64,000 nucleotides of DNA from Nocardia vaccinii NBRC 15922 (GCF_001613305.1 NZ_BDCC01000010.1:1-64000), one strand, 5' to 3'. Numbered from the stretch's first letter, positions 24,557-34,855 are shown. Numbers and translations: made by a program. Notes: a model not told the origin generated them from the letters alone.

Positions 24557-26185
24557 CTACGGTCGGCTCAGGGCGCTCGCATTCGCGTTCTCGCCCAGCA
24601 GCTGTGACTCGGACTTGTCGCCGAGAAGCGTCTCCAGGACATTCTTTCCGATCGCGGCCTCGGTCGGCAGCGGAATCGGGTACTGGCCGTCGAAGCACGC
24701 GCAGCACAGCCGCGACCGCGGCTGTTCGGTGGCCGCGACCATCCCGTCGAGCGAGATGTAGCCCAGAGTGTCCGCGCCGATCGAGCGGCGCACGTTCTCG
24801 ACCATCTCTTCGACCGAACCCTCGCACTCGGCCCCGTTGGCGATCAGCTCCGCGCGCGAGGCGAAGTCGATGCCGTAGAAGCACGGCCACTTCACCGGCG
24901 GTGAGGCGATGCGGACGTGGATCTCCAACGCCCCGGCCTCGCGCAGCATGCGGATCAGCGCGCGCTGGGTGTTGCCGCGCACGATCGAATCGTCCACCAC
25001 GACGAGCCGCTTACCGCGGATCACCTCGCGCAGCGGGTTGAGCTTGAGCCGGATGCCGAGTTGGCGGATGGTCTGGCTGGGCTGGATGAACGTCCGCCCG
25101 ACATAAGCGTTCTTCATCAGCCCCTGGCCGTAGGGCGTGCCCGATCCCTGGGCGTACCCGACCGCGGCCGGGGTGCCGGATTCGGGGACGGGGATGACCA
25201 GATCGGCCTCGACCGGATGTTCACCGGCGAGGCGGCGGCCGATCTCCACGCGCGTGGCGTGCACCGAACGTCCGGAGATGGTGCTGTCCGGACGGGCCAG
25301 GTAGACGTATTCGAAAACGCAGCCCTTCGGCTCGGGATTGGCGAAGCGCGAGGAACGCACCCCGTCCGCGTCGATCGCCAGCAGTTCGCCCGGCTCGATT
25401 TCACGCACGAAGGACGCGCCGACGATATCCAGTGCGGCGGTTTCACTGGCAACCACCCAGCCACGATCCAGCCGGCCCAGGCACAGCGGCCGCACACCGT
25501 GCGGATCGCGGGCGGCATAGAGGGTGTGCTCATCCATGAAGGTCAGGCAGAACGCGCCGCGCAGGGTCGGCAGCAGTTCCATCGCGGCCTGTTCGATGCT
25601 CTTGTCGGTGGCCGCGTGCGCCAGCAGGGCGGTCATCACGTCCGAATCCGAGGTGGCCGCGACCGAGCCCGGCATCCGGTTGATCAGGCCGAATTCTCGT
25701 GCGCGAGAAGCCAGTTCGGCAGTGTTGACCAGATTTCCGTTGTGCCCCAGAGCGATTCCGGTACCGACGGAGGTGGTGCGGAAGATCGGCTGCGCGTTCT
25801 CCCAGGTGACCGCGCCGGTGGTGGAATACCTGCAGTGACCGACCGCGACGTGACCGGGCATGGCCGCCAGCGTCTGCTCGTCGAACACCTGACTCACCAG
25901 GCCCAGATCCTTGAACACCAGTACCTGCGAACCATCGGAGACCGCGATGCCCGCCGCCTCCTGACCGCGGTGCTGCAATGCATACAGACCGTAATAGGTG
26001 AGCTTGGCCACATCCTCGCCCGGAGCCCAGACACCGAAGACGCCGCACTCCTCGCGCGGCTCGTTCTCGGGCCGATCCGAGTCGGGTTCGACGGGTGGAT
26101 TCTGGCTCTCGACCGACAGATCGTCGTTGGTCACCGTTTGCTCCAAGTTCGGCGGGCTGGTGGCTTCCATCATTCTACGGGTCAT
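24557..26185 (-). CDS. purF: Amidophosphoribosyltransferase
   Basis: The 542-residue enzyme makes phosphoribosylamine from PRPP and glutamine, the first committed purine step. A propeptide of about 46 residues precedes the nucleophile Cys47 (EECGVFGVW), which must be exposed by processing. PRPP-binding motif VVVDDSIVRGNT and C-terminal RLCCACFDGQYPIPLP, likely cluster cysteines, identify the iron-sulfur type. ATG 26185 has GGAGG at 10-nt spacing; a GTG at 26191 is a close alternative. It is divergent from the DUF3533 gene. The neighbour at 27584 matches Rv0807, which sits next to purF in mycobacteria. Confidence 0.95.
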   Translation of the reverse strand: MTRRMMEATSPPNLEQTVTNDDLSVESQNPPVEPDSDRPENEPREECGVFGVWAPGEDVAKLTYYGLYALQHRGQEAAGIAVSDGSQVLVFKDLGLVSQVFDEQTLAAMPGHVAVGHCRYSTTGAVTWENAQPIFRTTSVGTGIALGHNGNLVNTAELASRAREFGLINRMPGSVAATSDSDVMTALLAHAATDKSIEQAAMELLPTLRGAFCLTFMDEHTLYAARDPHGVRPLCLGRLDRGWVVASETAALDIVGASFVREIEPGELLAIDADGVRSSRFANPEPKGCVFEYVYLARPDSTISGRSVHATRVEIGRRLAGEHPVEADLVIPVPESGTPAAVGYAQGSGTPYGQGLMKNAYVGRTFIQPSQTIRQLGIRLKLNPLREVIRGKRLVVVDDSIVRGNTQRALIRMLREAGALEIHVRIASPPVKWPCFYGIDFASRAELIANGAECEGSVEEMVENVRRSIGADTLGYISLDGMVAATEQPRSRLCCACFDGQYPIPLPTEAAIGKNVLETLLGDKSESQLLGENANASALSRP

Positions 26186-26247
26186 CCGCACGAAACCTCC
26201 GCCGGGATCACCCGGATGGCACGCGGTTTGCTGCTACCGTGCCACGA

Positions 26248-27570
26248 GTGGCGTCTACGGACAGTGCGGAAGTGCCGAAGAACCCCCGGCGGCTGAGCCC
26301 GGTCAGATGGGCTGTTCCGATCATCGTGATGACCCTGCTGGGCGCGCTGCTGGGTGTGATGTATCTCGACTACGTGATCGACCCGGAGAAGAACCTGCAC
26401 GACTTCCCGATCGCACTGGTCAACCAGGACGTCGGCGACACCATCGGCGGCAAGCACGTCGATTTCGGCGATCAGGTCGAGGACGGACTGCGCAAGGCCG
26501 TACCCGCGAAGGAGATCGACCTGCGGGTGCTGGGCCTGAACGAGGCGCAGCTGCAGATGCAGGCCGGGCAGGTGTACGGGACGGTCATCATCCCCAGCGA
26601 CTTCACCAAACGTCTGGGCATCCTCGGTGCCGGCAGTGTCGTCCCGGGCGATATCGAACGTCCGATCATCACCCTGCAGACCAATCCGCGCACCGGCGCG
26701 TTCGCCACGCAGATCGTGCAGCGTTTCGGCAATCAGGCGCTGACGCAGGTGGACGACACCGTCGGCAAACAGCTGACCGAACAGGTGCAGGCCCAGCTCA
26801 CCCCGCCCGGCGGCGGCACGGCGCCCGCGCTGTCCGGTGCGACGCGCATCGTGCTGGCCCATCCGCTGAATATCGTGACCGACCAGTTCCGCCCGCTGCC
26901 CGGCGGTTCCGGCCAGGGCCTGACCGCCTTCTTCTACGGTTTGCTGCTGCTGTTGGTCGGCATGATCGGCGCGATGATCGTGCATCAGCTGATCGACTCC
27001 GCACTGGGCTTCCTGCCGACCGAATGGGGTCCGTGGTACCTGCACTATCCGCGCGCGAGCATCTCCCGGACGCATACGCTGCTGCTCAAATGGGCTGCCG
27101 TGACGACCATGTCGGTGATCGTCTCGGCGGTGCTGATGGGGATCAGCGAGGCGCTGGGCATGCAGATCGACGAGCCGCTGACGCTGTTCCTCTACGGGGC
27201 GTTCGTGATGATCGCGGTCGGCTTCACCTGTACCGCGGTGCTCGCCGCGATCGGCACCTCGGGCCTGATCGTCAACATGATCGTGTTCATCATCCTGGGT
27301 CTGCCGTCCTCCGGCGGCACCATCCCGATCGAGGCGACTCCGAGGTACTTCGGCTGGCTGGCCGAGTTCGAGCCGATGCACCAGGTATTCCTGGGCACCC
27401 GCTCGATCCTCTACTTCAACGGCAGCGCGGATGCCGGACTCGCGCGCGGATTCTGGATGGCCGCGCTGGGACTGGCCATCGGACTGGTGCTGGGGCTGTG
27501 CATCACCCGGTACTACGACCACAAGGGACTCGAGCGCAAGCCGGTGAACCGCACCGCGCAGCCCGTCTGA
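26248..27570 (+). CDS. DUF3533 / YhgE-Pip-like membrane protein
   Basis: The 440-residue protein has one N-terminal membrane helix (about residues 20-40), an extracytoplasmic domain starting DFPIALVNQDVGDTIGGKHV, and a C-terminal block of five or six helices. This is the architecture of DUF3533/SNG1 and YhgE/Pip proteins, which relate to the ABC-2 permease fold. The exact role is unknown; relatives are linked to phage infection, type VII secretion or transport. I used GTG 26248 because the upstream part of the frame overlaps purF and looks like a shadow. It is divergent from purF and convergent with the sterol-carrier gene through a hairpin spanning both stops. Confidence 0.82.
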   Translation: MASTDSAEVPKNPRRLSPVRWAVPIIVMTLLGALLGVMYLDYVIDPEKNLHDFPIALVNQDVGDTIGGKHVDFGDQVEDGLRKAVPAKEIDLRVLGLNEAQLQMQAGQVYGTVIIPSDFTKRLGILGAGSVVPGDIERPIITLQTNPRTGAFATQIVQRFGNQALTQVDDTVGKQLTEQVQAQLTPPGGGTAPALSGATRIVLAHPLNIVTDQFRPLPGGSGQGLTAFFYGLLLLLVGMIGAMIVHQLIDSALGFLPTEWGPWYLHYPRASISRTHTLLLKWAAVTTMSVIVSAVLMGISEALGMQIDEPLTLFLYGAFVMIAVGFTCTAVLAAIGTSGLIVNMIVFIILGLPSSGGTIPIEATPRYFGWLAEFEPMHQVFLGTRSILYFNGSADAGLARGFWMAALGLAIGLVLGLCITRYYDHKGLERKPVNRTAQPV

Positions 27571-27588
27571 CGAACGCACGGCGTCAGA
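27566..27588. terminator. Hairpin containing both stop codons of a convergent pair
   Basis: TCTGACG and CGTCAGA are 7-bp arms with a 9-nt loop. The left arm contains the TGA of the DUF3533 gene and the right arm the stop of the SCP-type gene. It probably serves both strands. Confidence 0.5.
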
Positions 27589-27967
27589 GCGGGATGAGCG
27601 GAAGCCAGTGTGCGAGTTCGGCGGCGCGGATCCCGGACACGCTCAACGCCCCGGAATCGACGGCCTGCTGATAGGTGAGCAGACCCGTCGCCAGCAGCAA
27701 CCAGGTGCGCGGATCGGTCTCGACGACGTTCGGCGGGGTACCCCGGGTATGCCTGGGCCCCTCGATGCACTGCACCGCAACGTACGGCGGCACCCGCACC
27801 TCGACCGATGCGCCCGGCGCGTTGGCCGCGAGTGTGCGCGCCGTCCCGCGCACCGCCGCGGCCAGCTCGGACCGAGCCGGAGCCGATATCTCCTCGCGCA
27901 GCCATTCGCTCACGGCCACCACCGCCGCCCGCACCTCCGCCGGATCCACCGCACCTCGTCGCGCCAC
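27584..27967 (-). CDS. Sterol carrier family protein (Rv0807 type)
   Basis: The 127-residue protein matches the actinobacterial sterol-carrier-like family represented by Rv0807. It has a basic start (ARRGAVDPAEVRAAV), the central EVRVPPYVAVQCIEGPRHTRG region, and NVVETDPRTWLLLATG followed by helices ending SALSVSG-type residues and HWLPLIPL. Function is unknown; a small lipid or ligand pocket is expected from the fold. GTG 27967 matches the usual N-terminus; 27994 is an alternative. Adjacency to purF is conserved in mycobacteria. Confidence 0.82.
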   Translation of the reverse strand: MARRGAVDPAEVRAAVVAVSEWLREEISAPARSELAAAVRGTARTLAANAPGASVEVRVPPYVAVQCIEGPRHTRGTPPNVVETDPRTWLLLATGLLTYQQAVDSGALSVSGIRAAELAHWLPLIPL

Positions 27968-28117
27968 GATTGCGAGCCTACCCAGCGATATCACCCGGGC
28001 GACCGGCCCACATCGCCCGCGGCGCGAGAGCGGTGGGCGCGTGGCCGATTCGAGGACGTGCGAGTGACCTCCGACCCGCCGACCCCGCCGCGATGGACGG
28101 GGACGGCGGGAGGTTGG

Positions 28118-28834
28118 TCACTTGTGGCCCGCGGTGACGGTGTTGAACAACTGGATGACCGAGACCACCGCGACCGGGCCGCCGACGATCACCGTGCCGG
28201 CAGCCACGCCCAATGCGGCGCCGGCGACGGCTCCCGCGAGGCAGCCGCCCGGGGCGCCGGCGAGGAACAGCGGCGGCATCAGCGCCGTGCCGACGACCGC
28301 TCCGGCCACACATCCACCCACCAGCCCGAGCGCGGTGCCGACCAGGACGCCGATGCCGGTTGCGAGGCCGACCTGATTCGCGGCCACGCCGACGGCGTCG
28401 TTGAACTCGTCCTGGGAGAAGACCGGCTTCAGGTCCGGCTGGGTGGAGGTGATCGCGTCGGCGGGGTCGCGGCTGGGCGTGAGCGTCACGGTTCGGCCGT
28501 CGGCGTCGATCTTCGCGGCGATCGGCCAGTCCTTCCGGTCGAGCTGATACGTGAGCGGCATACCGAATGCGAGACGGCCACTGCCGTCCAGGATCTCGAA
28601 CTGATTGCCGCGGGTGACCAGCCGGCCCGCATCGGTGCGCAGCACCACCGAGTGGTCCACCACATTCGCCGTGTAGTGGATGCCGGGCAGCACATCGGTG
28701 CTCACGGTCGTGCCGGGCCCGGTGGGGGCCGGGGCGTTCGCGGCCGGAGTGTCGGCGTACGCGGTGCCCGCTGCGACGGTGAGCGTCGCGATCGCGAGCG
28801 TGGCGGTGGCGGCGAACTTCTTCATGGTCTTCAT
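28118..28834 (-). CDS. Secreted protein with beta-rich domain and glycine-zipper tail
   Basis: The 238-residue protein has a signal peptide cleaved about residue 27 (TAYA, then D), a beta-rich middle with VLRTDAGRLVTRG and a DGRTVTLTPSRDP stretch, and a C-terminal third of glycine- and alanine-rich segments (LVGTALGLVGGCVAGAVVG, GGCLAGAVAGAALG). The last part could insert into a membrane as glycine zippers. A related protein lies at 60474-61100 with the same order of parts. The family is unknown to me. ATG 28834 follows AGGAG; the much longer frame to 29116 lacks support. Confidence 0.78.
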   Translation of the reverse strand: MKTMKKFAATATLAIATLTVAAGTAYADTPAANAPAPTGPGTTVSTDVLPGIHYTANVVDHSVVLRTDAGRLVTRGNQFEILDGSGRLAFGMPLTYQLDRKDWPIAAKIDADGRTVTLTPSRDPADAITSTQPDLKPVFSQDEFNDAVGVAANQVGLATGIGVLVGTALGLVGGCVAGAVVGTALMPPLFLAGAPGGCLAGAVAGAALGVAAGTVIVGGPVAVVSVIQLFNTVTAGHK

Positions 28835-29356
28835 CGGACGTTCTCCTGCACGAATCGGTTGACGAACGAAAATGCTGGTAGGGAGGGAGATGACGACAAA
28901 TCCGCGCGCGGCATCCTGAAATCCGCACCGCCGGAGCGGATGCCTACGGAATACCACCGTCCGACGCAACCCAGAATTGCGCAGGAGAGCGGATAATTCT
29001 CCGGTCCGGACGGAATTCGAAATCGGATCCCAGGACAGCGGAATACGCGCGAACCACCGGACACGAATACCGCGGCCACCGCGATACCGCATCCGGTCAC
29101 TGCCAATTCCCCGCACGTCAGCCCGGCCAGAGCGCTCCGAATTCGATCAGTCGGCCACATCACGCGATTTGCTCCCGTGGAATTCGCCGAATTTTCTCAG
29201 CCGGATACGACGAATCACCTAGCAGGCAGACAACACCATCGGCAACCTTTCGTCGGCACGAGGATCGGAAATGCGAGGAACGCCGGTACTGTACCCGAAT
29301 TCAGACAATCCGGCCCGAGCCCATTTCCATCCCTTGGGAACCCTCGGCGAGAATGT
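28835..29356. other. Intergenic region, relatively AT-rich, no supported gene
   Basis: These 522 bp lie between the secreted protein and the CPBP protease, both leftward, and contain scattered GAATTC-type AT-richer stretches. A 110-codon minus-strand frame (28831-29163) has one hydrophobic stretch but no Shine-Dalgarno signal and overlaps the secreted gene's leader. It probably holds the secreted gene's promoter and leader. Confidence 0.4.
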
Positions 29357-30082
29357 TCACGAAAGATTGTCGCCCGCGGTCCCGGATCGGCCCGCCCCCG
29401 TTCCCGTCCACTGCGGCCCGAAGCGCGGAACGGACCGCCGCGCCGACCGGGACGCGATCGCGCCGACCGCATTGAGGGCCAGGTGCAGCAGTGCCGGTGC
29501 GACCACACCTCCTGTGCGACGGCGCAACCAGCCCAGCGCCAGGCCGCCCACGGCAGTCGCGGCGACCGTCGCGAGCACACCGTCACCGGACGCACGAGCG
29601 GGACCGATATGCCAGAGGCCGAAAGATGCTGCGCCGAGCCAGATCCCGCCCGAGCCGGCCGTCTCGTCCAGCAGCGCGTCCAGGGAACACCGGAAGATCA
29701 GTTCCTCGCTGTACACGGTCCCGATCGGGATGTGCACGCCCACCCATTCGAATATGCCGACTTCCGGGCCGCGAGCGCCGAGTTCGGACAAGGCGCTGCG
29801 CGTCGGCGGAATGCGCAGTGCGACCGCATATCCCGCGGTGACACCGCAGAAAAGTAGCGAGCCCCAGAATAATTCACCAGCAACGTGAGCTCTGCTGCCC
29901 GATCGGCGATCGGGCAGCCTCCGCGGGCCGTGACACCCGCGAACACCGAATCCGGCGGCATAGACCGTAGCGAAAGCGGCATTCGCGACGGTGCGCCCGC
30001 GCACCCCGAGACGCAGACGCGGGAGCAGCCAACTGTTCCACAGCATCGGAAGGGCCATGGCGACAAGGATTCGCACGGTCAT
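29357..30082 (-). CDS. CPBP family intramembrane metalloprotease
   Basis: The 241-residue polytopic membrane protein carries the CPBP (CAAX protease and bacteriocin-processing) motifs: SEELIFR, the EExxxR glutamate pair; FGLWHI with the second-motif histidine; and HLALNAVG as the third. These intramembrane proteases cleave within membranes, but substrates are rarely known. Its ATG overlaps the stop of the membrane hydrolase gene upstream (ATGA), so the two are translationally coupled and may act together. The C-terminal 30 residues are arginine- and glycine-rich. ATG 30082 was chosen over longer frames running into the upstream gene. Confidence 0.85.
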   Translation of the reverse strand: MTVRILVAMALPMLWNSWLLPRLRLGVRGRTVANAAFATVYAAGFGVRGCHGPRRLPDRRSGSRAHVAGELFWGSLLFCGVTAGYAVALRIPPTRSALSELGARGPEVGIFEWVGVHIPIGTVYSEELIFRCSLDALLDETAGSGGIWLGAASFGLWHIGPARASGDGVLATVAATAVGGLALGWLRRRTGGVVAPALLHLALNAVGAIASRSARRSVPRFGPQWTGTGAGRSGTAGDNLS

Positions 30083-31836
30083 TTGACAGCGCGTTCGAGG
30101 GCTTCGGACAGTTCGAGTTGAGTACGGATGCGGTTTTCGAGGTCCGGATTCCAGTCCGGCGGCGGCAGCACCGCGGCCCAGCCGTCCAGGACCAGGGTGC
30201 CGTAGTTGTGTCCGTGGCCGTCGCTGACGCCCTGGGCATTGGTGAGGTCGGCGGCGACCTGCCAGAAGGTGACGAAAGGCCACCAGCGCATCTGCGTGGA
30301 CACATCCGAACCGCGACGTTCGGAGAGCCAATTCGGCCGGGAGAAGATCAGATCCGGCGACCACCACACGATCGGATCCGACGCGTGTTGCAGATAGGCG
30401 ATATGCGGCCGCCGCCAGTCGGGCGAGGGTTTGGACAGATCGGCGGCGTTCGAGGCGAAACGCACCACGAGTCCGTCGGCGTAGACCGGTTCGACCTCGC
30501 GCGATCCCGGATCACGCCGAGTGACGAACTGGCTCCACAACCGATTCGAATTCGGCGGCCCCACCCACAGCGCCCCGTCCACCCGCGCACGCAGATCGGC
30601 CAGCCCGGAGAAGGCGGCCTCGGAGCCCTGCGACCCCAGTGATTCGCCGTAGACCAGCAGTTTCGGCCGGGACTGCGGTGAGCGCTGCGACCACACCCGA
30701 TAGACCGCGTCGAACATCGCACGCCCGGAATCGGCCACCTTCTGCCGGTCCGCCAGGAAGGACAGCATGCTGGGCAGATACGAATACTGCGAGGCCACGA
30801 TCGCGGTGTCGCCACCGTACATGTACTCGATCGCGTTGGCCGTCATGGAATTCACCCAGCCGGTACCGGTCGTGGTGACCACCACCAGCACCTTGCGATC
30901 GAACGCATGGGTCCGCTCGAGTTCGGCCACGGCCAGATCCTGTTGAGTCTCATCGTTTTTCGTCGAGGCCAGCCCGATATAGGCGCGAATCGGCTCCAGC
31001 GCGGGCTTTCCCGTGACGGCGGCGATCCGGAAGGCGTCGGGCCCGTGCGAGACGAACCAGCGCCCCTCCGAGCCGAGGGTGTCCCAGGCGGCCAGCGACT
31101 GCGGGCTGCCGGAACGTTCCGGCTCCTGCGGCTGCACCGCATAGGGAGTCATCTTGTCGTTGCGCACACTGAACGCAGAATTGGCCGCCGTGAAGAACAC
31201 TCGCGTCGCAACGCCGTTGAACAGCGACACGGTCAGCACGGCGAGCAGCGCGGTACCCACCGTCGGCGCGAACCTGGGCGGGATCCGCACCCAGCGGCTC
31301 AGCAGCCGCGCCAGCAACCGCACGATGATCCGCAACGTCCGGTACACCGTGACCACCACCGTGCCCACCAGCAGACTCAGCCCACCGGTACGCAGATAAC
31401 CCGAGGTGGTGGTGCCGGTCATATTCATCAGCGCGTAGATCTGCCGCTGCCAGTCCGCCGAGAGCACCAGCATGTATCCCGCGGTCAGGACGCACAGCAC
31501 CAGTACGGTGACTTTGACCGCGTACCGCACCCGAAGCGGTGGCGGCGGCCACGGCAGTTTCGGCCGGATCCACCGGCGGAAGGCCCAGTCGAACACGCAG
31601 CCGACGCCGTATCCGATGACGGCGTTGAAACCGCTGATCAAGCCCTGGAAAAGCCAGTCGCGCGGCAGCAGCGACGGCGTCACCGACCAGCCGAAGAACA
31701 CCGTCGCGACGACCAGCCCGGCGTAGTTGAGATCGATGACGTCCTTCTCCAGGCGGTGCAGCAGCGTGGACCCCCGGCGAGCGATGTCGACGCCGCGCGA
31801 ACGTAGCGTCGTCAGAGTCTCGGCGGTGTCGAGCAC
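30079..31836 (-). CDS. Membrane-anchored alpha/beta-hydrolase (DUF2319-like)
   Basis: The 585-residue protein has a multi-helix N-terminal domain (about five helices to residue 220) and then an alpha/beta-hydrolase domain with catalytic-type serine in GESLGSQ near residue 395. This matches the two-part Abhydrolase_9 family known from actinobacteria. Several conserved blocks, such as VVTTTGTGWVNSMT and the C-terminal GHGHNYG, frame the active site. The substrate is unknown. It is immediately upstream of and overlaps the CPBP protease gene. An in-frame start exists at 31836 and no Shine-Dalgarno sequence clearly selects another. Confidence 0.85.
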   Translation of the reverse strand: MLDTAETLTTLRSRGVDIARRGSTLLHRLEKDVIDLNYAGLVVATVFFGWSVTPSLLPRDWLFQGLISGFNAVIGYGVGCVFDWAFRRWIRPKLPWPPPPLRVRYAVKVTVLVLCVLTAGYMLVLSADWQRQIYALMNMTGTTTSGYLRTGGLSLLVGTVVVTVYRTLRIIVRLLARLLSRWVRIPPRFAPTVGTALLAVLTVSLFNGVATRVFFTAANSAFSVRNDKMTPYAVQPQEPERSGSPQSLAAWDTLGSEGRWFVSHGPDAFRIAAVTGKPALEPIRAYIGLASTKNDETQQDLAVAELERTHAFDRKVLVVVTTTGTGWVNSMTANAIEYMYGGDTAIVASQYSYLPSMLSFLADRQKVADSGRAMFDAVYRVWSQRSPQSRPKLLVYGESLGSQGSEAAFSGLADLRARVDGALWVGPPNSNRLWSQFVTRRDPGSREVEPVYADGLVVRFASNAADLSKPSPDWRRPHIAYLQHASDPIVWWSPDLIFSRPNWLSERRGSDVSTQMRWWPFVTFWQVAADLTNAQGVSDGHGHNYGTLVLDGWAAVLPPPDWNPDLENRIRTQLELSEALERAVK

Positions 31837-31960
31837 TCCTCAAGTATGGCCGTCGGCTCACCGAAATCATGGGAGGAGGCGCACCGTAGGCGAGAACTAC
31901 CTGCCCGTCTCGAGTAGTTGTACGCAGGTCCGTCGCGCCGCCGGTCGGCACACTCGATCC

Positions 31961-32248
31961 ATGAGCAATCCCGAAACCACGAGCAAGAGCACCTCGGCCT
32001 TCCTGGCCCAGGCCGCCATCGCCTTCGGCGTCGCCTTCGTCGCCACCGCCGCGGGCATCATCTACCTCCCGCTGGACATCTGGCAGCGCGGCTTCCTCCT
32101 GATGACCATGCTGTTCCTGGTCAGCAGCACGTTCACGCTCGCCAAGGTCGTCCGCGACCAACACGAGGCCGCGCGCGTCCACCACCGTATCGACGAGGCC
32201 CGCCTGGAAAAGCTGATGGCCGAACACGACCCGTTCCGCGCGGCCTGA
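31961..32248 (+). CDS. YiaA/YiaB-like two-helix membrane protein
   Basis: The 95-residue protein has two predicted membrane helices (about residues 12-35 and 42-62) separated by a short DIWQRG turn, and ends in a charged helix (VRDQHEAARVHHRIDEARLEKLMAEHDPF). This matches the YiaA/YiaB family of inner membrane proteins, whose function is not known. The gene is divergent from the membrane hydrolase. Codon use looks normal for the region. Confidence 0.78.
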   Translation: MSNPETTSKSTSAFLAQAAIAFGVAFVATAAGIIYLPLDIWQRGFLLMTMLFLVSSTFTLAKVVRDQHEAARVHHRIDEARLEKLMAEHDPFRAA

Positions 32249-32506
32249 ACCCGCGGCCCGCCACTGCTCACGGCCCGCTGCCGAACACATGGCGGACCGT
32301 ATCGAACGAGACCGATTCCTTTTCGTCGGCCGGATCGACGCGGGTCTCGGACACCGCTTCACATCGACCGCGATCACCCAGGTGCTGAATCTTCGGCGAG
32401 CGGGCAACGCAGACACTCTTCTTCCCGAACGACACCCGGTCGCCGCATCAATGGGCGAGAGTTCAGCGGCGAGTACGGACGATTCAGCGGGTCGGACGAC
32501 CTCCCG
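32249..32506. other. Intergenic region between YiaA/B-like gene and purL terminator
   Basis: This 258-bp stretch separates two genes that converge here (rightward YiaA/B-like and leftward purL). Apart from the hairpin at 32507 I see no gene, repeat or clear promoter. Confidence 0.4.
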
Positions 32507-32536
32507 CCCAGGCGATATCCGCTGACATCGCCTGGG
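32507..32536 (-). terminator. Hairpin downstream of purL
   Basis: A 10-bp perfect stem (CCCAGGCGAT with ATCGCCTGGG) has a 10-nt loop, ending 12 bp from the purL stop on the minus strand. It is a good candidate terminator. Confidence 0.7.
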
Positions 32537-32548
32537 GCGCAGGGAAAC

Positions 32549-34855
32549 TCAGTGGCCGGACGAACCGAACAGACGGGGCAGGGTGGCTTCGTGGGCCGCG
32601 CGCAGCTCGGTCATGGTGACGGTGAACTGGCCCTGCACCTCGACCGAATCCGAGCCCTGATCCACGACACCGATACGCACCCACGGCAATCCGCGAGCGT
32701 CGCACATCTTGGTGAATCGGGTCTCCTCCGAGCGGGGGACCGCGACCAGGACGCGGCCGGCGGATTCGGAGAAGAGAAAGACGAACGGACCTGTGCCTTC
32801 CTGGAAGCCCTCCGGCAGCAGGATGCGGCAGCCGGTCTCGCCCGCCAGCGCGGCCTCCACGACGGTCTGCGCCAGGCCACCCTCGCTGAGATCGTGTGCG
32901 GCACTGATCAATCCGTCCCGTGATCCGGACGTGAGCACCTCGGCCAGCAACTGTTCGCGAGCCAGGTCGACCCGGGGCGGGACGCCGCCGAGATGGTCGT
33001 GCTCGACCTGCGCCCAGATGGAACCATCGAACTCGTCGCGGGTGTCGCCGAGCAGGATGAGCGTCTCACCGGGCTCGAGGCCCAGGCCGGTCGGGATGCG
33101 GCGGTGCACGTCATCGATGACGCCGAGCACACCGACCACCGGCGTCGGCAGGATCGCGGTCTGCCCGGTCTGGTTGTAGAAGCTCACATTGCCGCCGGTG
33201 ACCGGAATACCCAGTGCCGCACAGCCATCCGCGAGTCCGCGCACGGCCTGCTGGAACTGCCACATCACGCCCGGATCCTCCGGCGAACCGAAATTCAGGC
33301 AGTTGGTGACCGCCTTCGGGGTGGCGCCGGTGGTCGCGACATTGCGGAACGCCTCCGCCAGCGCGAGCTGCGCGCCGGTGTACGGATCGAGTTTCGTGTA
33401 GCGGCCCGAGGCGTCGGTGGCCAGCGCGATACCGCGGCCCGAGGACTCATCGATGCGGATCACACCGGCGTCGGCGTGTTCGGCCAGCACGGTGTTGCCG
33501 CGCACGTAGCGGTCGTACTGCTCGGTGATCCAGCGGCGGCTGCTCAGCTGCGGGCTGGCAATCATCTTCAGCAGCGTCGCGCGCAATTCCTCACCGGTCT
33601 TCGGGCGGGTCAGGCTCGCGGTGGTGTCGGCGACGAGCGCGTCCTGGAAGTCCGGGCGCCGCACCGGACGCTCGTAGACCGGGCCCTCGTGCGCGACGGT
33701 GCGCGGCGGAACGTCCACCACGGTTTCGCCGTGCCAGGTGATGACCAGGTGGTCACCGCCGGTGACCTCGCCGATCACCGTCGCCAGGGTGTCCCACTTG
33801 CGGCAGACGGCCATGAACGCGTCCACGTTCTCCGGCGTCACCACCGCGCACATGCGCTCCTGCGATTCGCTGGACAGGATCTCCGCGGGCGTCATATTCG
33901 CCGCGCGCAACGGCACCTGATCCAGTTCGATGTGCATGCCGCCGTCGCCTGCGGCCGCGAGTTCGGAAGTGGCACAGGACAATCCGGCACCGCCGAGGTC
34001 CTGGATGCCGACCACCAGACCGGCCGCGTACAGCTCGAGACAGCACTCGATGAGCACCTTCTCGGTGAACGGGTCGCCCACCTGCACACTCGGCAGCTTC
34101 TTGCGTCCGGTACCGGATTCGTCACCGGAGAAGGTGTCCGAGGCCAGGACCGAGACGCCGCCGATACCGTCCAGGCCCGTGCGCGCGCCGAACAGAATGA
34201 TCTTGTTACCGGCGCCCGAGGCGAAGGCCAGATGCAGATCCTCCACCCGCATCACACCCGCACACAGCGCGTTCACCAGCGGATTGCCCTGATAGGACGG
34301 ATCGAATACCGTCTCGCCGCCCACATTCGGCAGGCCCAGCGAGTTGCCGTAGCCGCCGACACCGCGGACCACGCCGTCCACCACGCGGCGGGTGTCGGGA
34401 TGATCGGCCGCGCCGAATCGCAGCTGATCCATCACCGCGATCGGCCGCGCACCCATCGCCATGATGTCGCGCACGATGCCGCCGACGCCGGTCGCCGCAC
34501 CCTGATAAGGCTCCACATAGGACGGGTGATTGTGGCTCTCCACCTTGAAGGTGACCGCCCAGCCCTCGCCGATGTCGACCACGCCCGCGTTCTCGCCGAT
34601 ACCGGCCAGCATGGACGCGCGCATCTCGTCGGTGGTGGTCTGCCCGAAATACCGCAGATGCACCTTCGAGGACTTGTACGAGCAGTGCTCACTCCACATC
34701 ACCGAGTACATCGCGAGCTCGGCGTCGGTGGGACGACGGCCCAGGATCTCCCGGATCCGGGTGTACTCGTCGTCCTTGAGACCCAGCTCCTTGTACGGCT
34801 GCGGGGTTTCCGGGGTTGCCGCGGCGGCGCTGACGGTGTCGACGTGGACAGTCAC
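32549..34855 (-). CDS. purL: Phosphoribosylformylglycinamidine synthase subunit II (small PurL)
   Basis: The 768-residue PurL is the small type that needs PurQ and PurS, which are encoded at 39420-40333. It makes FGAM from FGAR, glutamine and ATP. Visible motifs are [10 protein letters not shown] with the catalytic histidine, [24 protein letters not shown] and [11 protein letters not shown] 34855 gives the start [16 protein letters not shown], close to the mycobacterial N-terminus; the frame to 34981 is an extension without support. It lies alone on the minus strand, divergent from the mannosyltransferase gene by about 150 bp. Confidence 0.96.
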   Translation of the reverse strand: MTVHVDTVSAAAATPETPQPYKELGLKDDEYTRIREILGRRPTDAELAMYSVMWSEHCSYKSSKVHLRYFGQTTTDEMRASMLAGIGENAGVVDIGEGWAVTFKVESHNHPSYVEPYQGAATGVGGIVRDIMAMGARPIAVMDQLRFGAADHPDTRRVVDGVVRGVGGYGNSLGLPNVGGETVFDPSYQGNPLVNALCAGVMRVEDLHLAFASGAGNKIILFGARTGLDGIGGVSVLASDTFSGDESGTGRKKLPSVQVGDPFTEKVLIECCLELYAAGLVVGIQDLGGAGLSCATSELAAAGDGGMHIELDQVPLRAANMTPAEILSSESQERMCAVVTPENVDAFMAVCRKWDTLATVIGEVTGGDHLVITWHGETVVDVPPRTVAHEGPVYERPVRRPDFQDALVADTTASLTRPKTGEELRATLLKMIASPQLSSRRWITEQYDRYVRGNTVLAEHADAGVIRIDESSGRGIALATDASGRYTKLDPYTGAQLALAEAFRNVATTGATPKAVTNCLNFGSPEDPGVMWQFQQAVRGLADGCAALGIPVTGGNVSFYNQTGQTAILPTPVVGVLGVIDDVHRRIPTGLGLEPGETLILLGDTRDEFDGSIWAQVEHDHLGGVPPRVDLAREQLLAEVLTSGSRDGLISAAHDLSEGGLAQTVVEAALAGETGCRILLPEGFQEGTGPFVFLFSESAGRVLVAVPRSEETRFTKMCDARGLPWVRIGVVDQGSDSVEVQGQFTVTMTELRAAHEATLPRLFGSSGH

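Noticed and set aside
28831-29163. 110-codon minus-strand frame before the secreted gene
   Set aside because: It has one hydrophobic stretch but no ribosome-binding site and overlaps the secreted gene's leader and start.
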